NCBI GenBank assembly: GCA_001801345.1
Contig: MGXJ01000018.1
Span: forward strand, 26,245-34,342
Direction: 5' to 3'
DNA length: 8,098 nt
From: Gammaproteobacteria bacterium RBG_16_37_9
GTDB lineage: Bacteria; Pseudomonadota; Gammaproteobacteria; UBA9339
Below the pieces are notes generated by a model. It was not told where the DNA came from, made no database searches, and saw only the letters and a list, made by a program, of their open reading frames with translations. Shown here piece after piece: positions 6,281-8,098 of the stretch (position 1 is the stretch's first letter; each line of letters opens with the position of its first letter). Made by a program: the position numbers and the translations under genes.

Positions 6281-6530
6281 AGTTCTTTCAAAACCAAGTA
6301 TTTTGGCATAATACAAGGCGCACATGAAGCGAGCAAGCGGATCCCGTTTAAAAACATAACGGGACAAGGTTTACTTTTACGTAAATGAGCATTACTCGCA
6401 ACATCCAGTTGCTCGCCCTTGCGGGCCTGCCTTCGGCAGTTGCGAAATTTGACACATCCATGTCAAATTTGTGCGAGTGAACGTGCAACGCAGTAGTATG
6501 GCAAAAGACGTGGGTTTTGAAAGAAGTCTA
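6278..6530. mobile_element. MITE-like element with terminal inverted repeats and internal hairpins
   Basis: TAGAGTTCTTTCAAAACC (6278-6295) is inverted at 6513-6530 with one mismatch. The similarity continues inward to 6314 and 6493 with four mismatches and one gap, about 32 of 37 bases paired. The interior has no plausible gene. It holds further stems: GCGAGCAA (6329-6336) with 6409-6416; TCCCGTT (6342-6348) with 6358-6364; TTTAC (6370-6374) with 6381-6385; GCAAC (6398-6402) with 6408-6412, an alternative to the long-range GCGAGCAA pairing; CTGCC (6427-6431) with 6435-6439; and AAATTTGACA (6445-6454) with 6461-6470. The ends carry TA, as in IS630/mariner-type MITEs. Alternatively AAATAG at 6275-6280 and 6533-6538 could be a 6-bp target duplication. 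It could also be a structured RNA or a complex terminator for trxB. It fills the gap between trxB and the next gene. Confidence 0.6.
6445..6470. repeat. Strong 10-bp hairpin inside the element
   Basis: AAATTTGACA and its exact complement TGTCAAATTT flank the 6-base loop CATCCA. This is the most stable-looking simple internal stem of the element. The T run is part of the stem, so on the plus strand it resembles but does not equal an intrinsic terminator. Confidence 0.7.
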
Positions 6531-6621
6531 ATAAATAGTGGTCAAATTCTTTGAATGTGGTATATTTTATAGGCTGTTTCAGAATAGGTTTTTTCTAAAT
6601 TCATTATGGAGATATGAAAAA

Positions 6622-6858
6622 ATGTGCAAAAGAATGTGTAACAGAATTACAGCTACAGTTGTTATCGTGGTCGCATTGGCTTTAGCAATCACCGTTAGTG
6701 TTTGGCATCAACAAGGTTTGGCTTATATCATTTTTGTAAGCAGATTCTTCGATGTTATGTTGCCAGTGCTTGCTGTCGGGGCATTACTTAAATATTTGCT
6801 CTGTGGTAGTTGTGGTTGCCATCATGAGCATGATCAAGATACATGTCATAAAGGCTAG
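6622..6858 (+). CDS. Small membrane protein with Cys/His-rich C-terminal tail
   Basis: I do not recognise a family. The 78-residue protein has two probable membrane helices (about 9-28 and 34-60). The first follows a short basic Cys-containing N-terminus (MCKRMCNR). The tail CGSCGCHHEHDQDTCH (61-76) is dense in Cys and His and could bind a metal such as zinc or copper; this is inference from composition. The ATG at 6622 is chosen because GGAG (6608-6611) lies 10 bases upstream. A GTG at 6538 would add 28 residues but has no ribosome site and sits at the edge of the MITE-like element. The gene is alone on its strand and converges on cca across a palindromic repeat. Confidence 0.65.
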   Translation: MCKRMCNRITATVVIVVALALAITVSVWHQQGLAYIIFVSRFFDVMLPVLAVGALLKYLLCGSCGCHHEHDQDTCHKG

Positions 6859-6876
6859 AAAGCGATTAGATTTGGT

Positions 6877-6935
6877 GGTAGCCGCAGGTTTTAGCCTGCG
6901 CTTATATTTAACGTAAGCTAAAGCTTGCGGCTACC
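6877..6935. repeat. Palindromic repeat overlapping the cca stop codon
   Basis: The left arm 6877-6895 (GGTAGCCGCAGGTTTTAGC) is inverted at 6917-6935 (GCTAAAGCTTGCGGCTACC), with 17 of 19 bases pairing. The left arm also holds a local stem, CGCAGG (6883-6888) with CCTGCG (6895-6900). The right arm supplies the last bases and TAG stop of cca. The same GTGGTAGCCGC start occurs before lolA at 2102-2112, so this is a dispersed family. Lying between two convergent genes it may stop transcription from both sides, but no T run follows it. Confidence 0.75.
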
Positions 6936-8043
6936 AATTGTGGTTACCATTAGTTTCGATAGCAGCTATATCTTCCATCTGCTTCTTCCGTTTTTCATGC
7001 AAAATTTGACGCAAATTTTTCTTATCTTCACTCATAATAATTTCGGGAGTTAATCGCACTCTTTTAGTGGTTTTATAAGCCAATAATACTTTATCTAAAA
7101 TGATGCCAAATTTTTTGCTATTGGCTTGGCATGCAAGAAAAGCTTGTTTTAATCGATCTAACTTTCTATACGCATCTGAATGTTCCAGCAAAGTCACCAA
7201 ACCATCGGCATTTTTAGACAACTTATAAGCTTCATTTTTAAGCTTAATAACTAATAGAGATAATTCTTTATAGGCATTGGGCACACGATATTTTCTACAA
7301 AGCTTTGTAATCTGGGGTTGCTCTAAGCTATACATCATAGCAGCAAAACGCACGACGCTCTCTTGGCTTAAAATCACAGCTTGTTTTAACGCTTTTTTAC
7401 AAGCTGTTAGATGATCTGCTATTTCAGGAAATAACTTCAATAAAACCTGGCAATTTTTTAGCACGACAAAAAATCTTTCAGGAAATTGTTCGCCAAGTGC
7501 GCGTTCTAATTCTTGCCATACTCTTTCTGGCACTAATGCATCAACTTCGCCATTTACGAGCATTACTTGCATTAGTTTATTAGTTTCGGCATGAACTTTA
7601 AAATCGCCAAACCGAGCGGCAAATCGAGCCACTCGCAAAATACGCACAGGATCTTCGGCAAATGCTGGAGAAACGTGACGTAAAATACGTTTTTTTAGAT
7701 CGTTACAGCCGTTATATGGATCAATAATTTTACCATCTAGATCTTCGGCAATTGCATTGATCGTTAGATCTCGTCGTTTGAGATCTTCCGCTAAAGTAAC
7801 TTTGGGGTCAGAATAACAAACAAAATCAGTATAGCCTTTGCCAGTTTTACGTTCAGTGCGGGCCAAAGCATATTCTTCATGGGTTTTAGGATGTAAAAAC
7901 ACTGGAAAATCACGACCAACTTTTTTAAACCCTTTTTGCAACATTTCCTGAGGTGTAGCACCAACCACCACCCAATCTCGTTCTTTAATTGGGAGGCCTA
8001 ACAATTTATCGCGAACTGCACCGCCAACAAGATAAACTTTCAT
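6931..8043 (-). CDS. cca: CCA-adding tRNA nucleotidyltransferase with degenerate HD domain
   Basis: Cca adds or repairs the 3' CCA of tRNAs from CTP and ATP. The 370-residue class II enzyme closely follows E. coli Cca (412 residues) in its first 205 residues: GGAVRD at 7-12, the catalytic pair in ERDWVVVG at 21-28 (Glu21 where E. coli has Asp21; Asp23 kept), RRDLTINA at 90-97, and EDPVRILRVARFAAR at 130-144. After FPEI (205-208) it diverges and is shorter. E. coli has a CHDLGKG segment with the HD metal ligands; here the matching stretch is VRFAAMMYSLEQ (231-242), without His-Asp. The phosphohydrolase and phosphodiesterase activities of the E. coli HD domain are therefore probably absent, while nucleotide addition should remain. 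The ATG at 8043 has only a weak upstream GAGA. The C-terminus ends inside a dispersed palindromic repeat. Confidence 0.95.
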   Translation of the reverse strand: MKVYLVGGAVRDKLLGLPIKERDWVVVGATPQEMLQKGFKKVGRDFPVFLHPKTHEEYALARTERKTGKGYTDFVCYSDPKVTLAEDLKRRDLTINAIAEDLDGKIIDPYNGCNDLKKRILRHVSPAFAEDPVRILRVARFAARFGDFKVHAETNKLMQVMLVNGEVDALVPERVWQELERALGEQFPERFFVVLKNCQVLLKLFPEIADHLTACKKALKQAVILSQESVVRFAAMMYSLEQPQITKLCRKYRVPNAYKELSLLVIKLKNEAYKLSKNADGLVTLLEHSDAYRKLDRLKQAFLACQANSKKFGIILDKVLLAYKTTKRVRLTPEIIMSEDKKNLRQILHEKRKKQMEDIAAIETNGNHNW

Positions 8044-8098
8044 CGAATTCTCAATGTGTGTACAATAATTTAACTATGGCAATATAAAATTAATACAA

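Noticed and set aside
6315..6492. tRNA or known structured RNA inside the element
   Set aside because: The multi-stem layout looked cloverleaf-like, but there is no T-loop GTTCRA motif, no acceptor stem of the right spacing and no RNA family I recognise.
6538..6621. Upstream GTG start giving a 106-residue form of the small membrane protein
   Set aside because: There is no ribosome site before the GTG, it overlaps the edge of the MITE-like element, and the ATG at 6622 has GGAG at a suitable distance.
7975..7981. Loss of a catalytic aspartate in Cca (Glu21 in place of Asp21)
   Set aside because: Glutamate is a conservative carboxylate at this position, and I recall ERDW forms among related enzymes, so it is not evidence of inactivity.
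1..8098. CRISPR array, phage defence cluster or integrase
   Set aside because: No regularly spaced direct repeats, Cas, nuclease or recombinase genes were seen. Apart from BrnTA and the repeats, the genes are housekeeping.

Overview
The window is an AT-rich chromosomal segment that looks gammaproteobacterial. The evidence is an FtsK with the usual membrane, motor and gamma domains, a LolA periplasmic lipoprotein carrier, and a Cca whose N-terminal half closely resembles the E. coli enzyme. The order trxB (divergent), ftsK, lolA matches the E. coli neighbourhood trxB / lrp-ftsK-lolA. Low GC, dispersed palindromic repeats and an eroded Cca C-terminus would suit a host-associated lineage such as the Legionellales/Coxiellaceae. 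That placement is inference; no rRNA gene or marker settles it.

Layout. 161-1369 (+): an unrecognised exported protein with a run of ten serines encoded by an AGY microsatellite. It converges on lolA (2068-1412, -), and a 15-bp perfect inverted repeat covers the end of lolA. A GC-rich REP-like repeat cluster (about 2102-2256) separates lolA from ftsK (4599-2293, -, TTG start). Between ftsK and trxB, where E. coli has lrp, lies a BrnT/BrnA type II toxin-antitoxin module (4762-5323, +). Its promoter carries a perfect 9-bp inverted repeat over the -10 box. trxB (5342-6280, +) follows 18 bp after brnA with no obvious promoter of its own. A roughly 250-bp MITE-like, hairpin-rich element (6278-6530) begins at the trxB stop codon. 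It is followed by a small two-helix membrane protein with a Cys/His tail (6622-6858, +), a second palindromic repeat (6877-6935) and cca (8043-6931, -), whose stop codon lies in an arm of that repeat.

How the parts relate. FtsK, LolA, TrxB and Cca are housekeeping functions: chromosome segregation and division, lipoprotein sorting, thiol redox and tRNA 3'-end synthesis. The accessory material sits in the gaps between them: the toxin-antitoxin pair, the exported protein and three repeat elements. Nothing in the window is an obviously new multi-gene system. The most informative items are the BrnTA insertion that probably drives trxB, the structured element after trxB, the repeats that abut or supply stop codons, and the loss of the HD catalytic residues in Cca.
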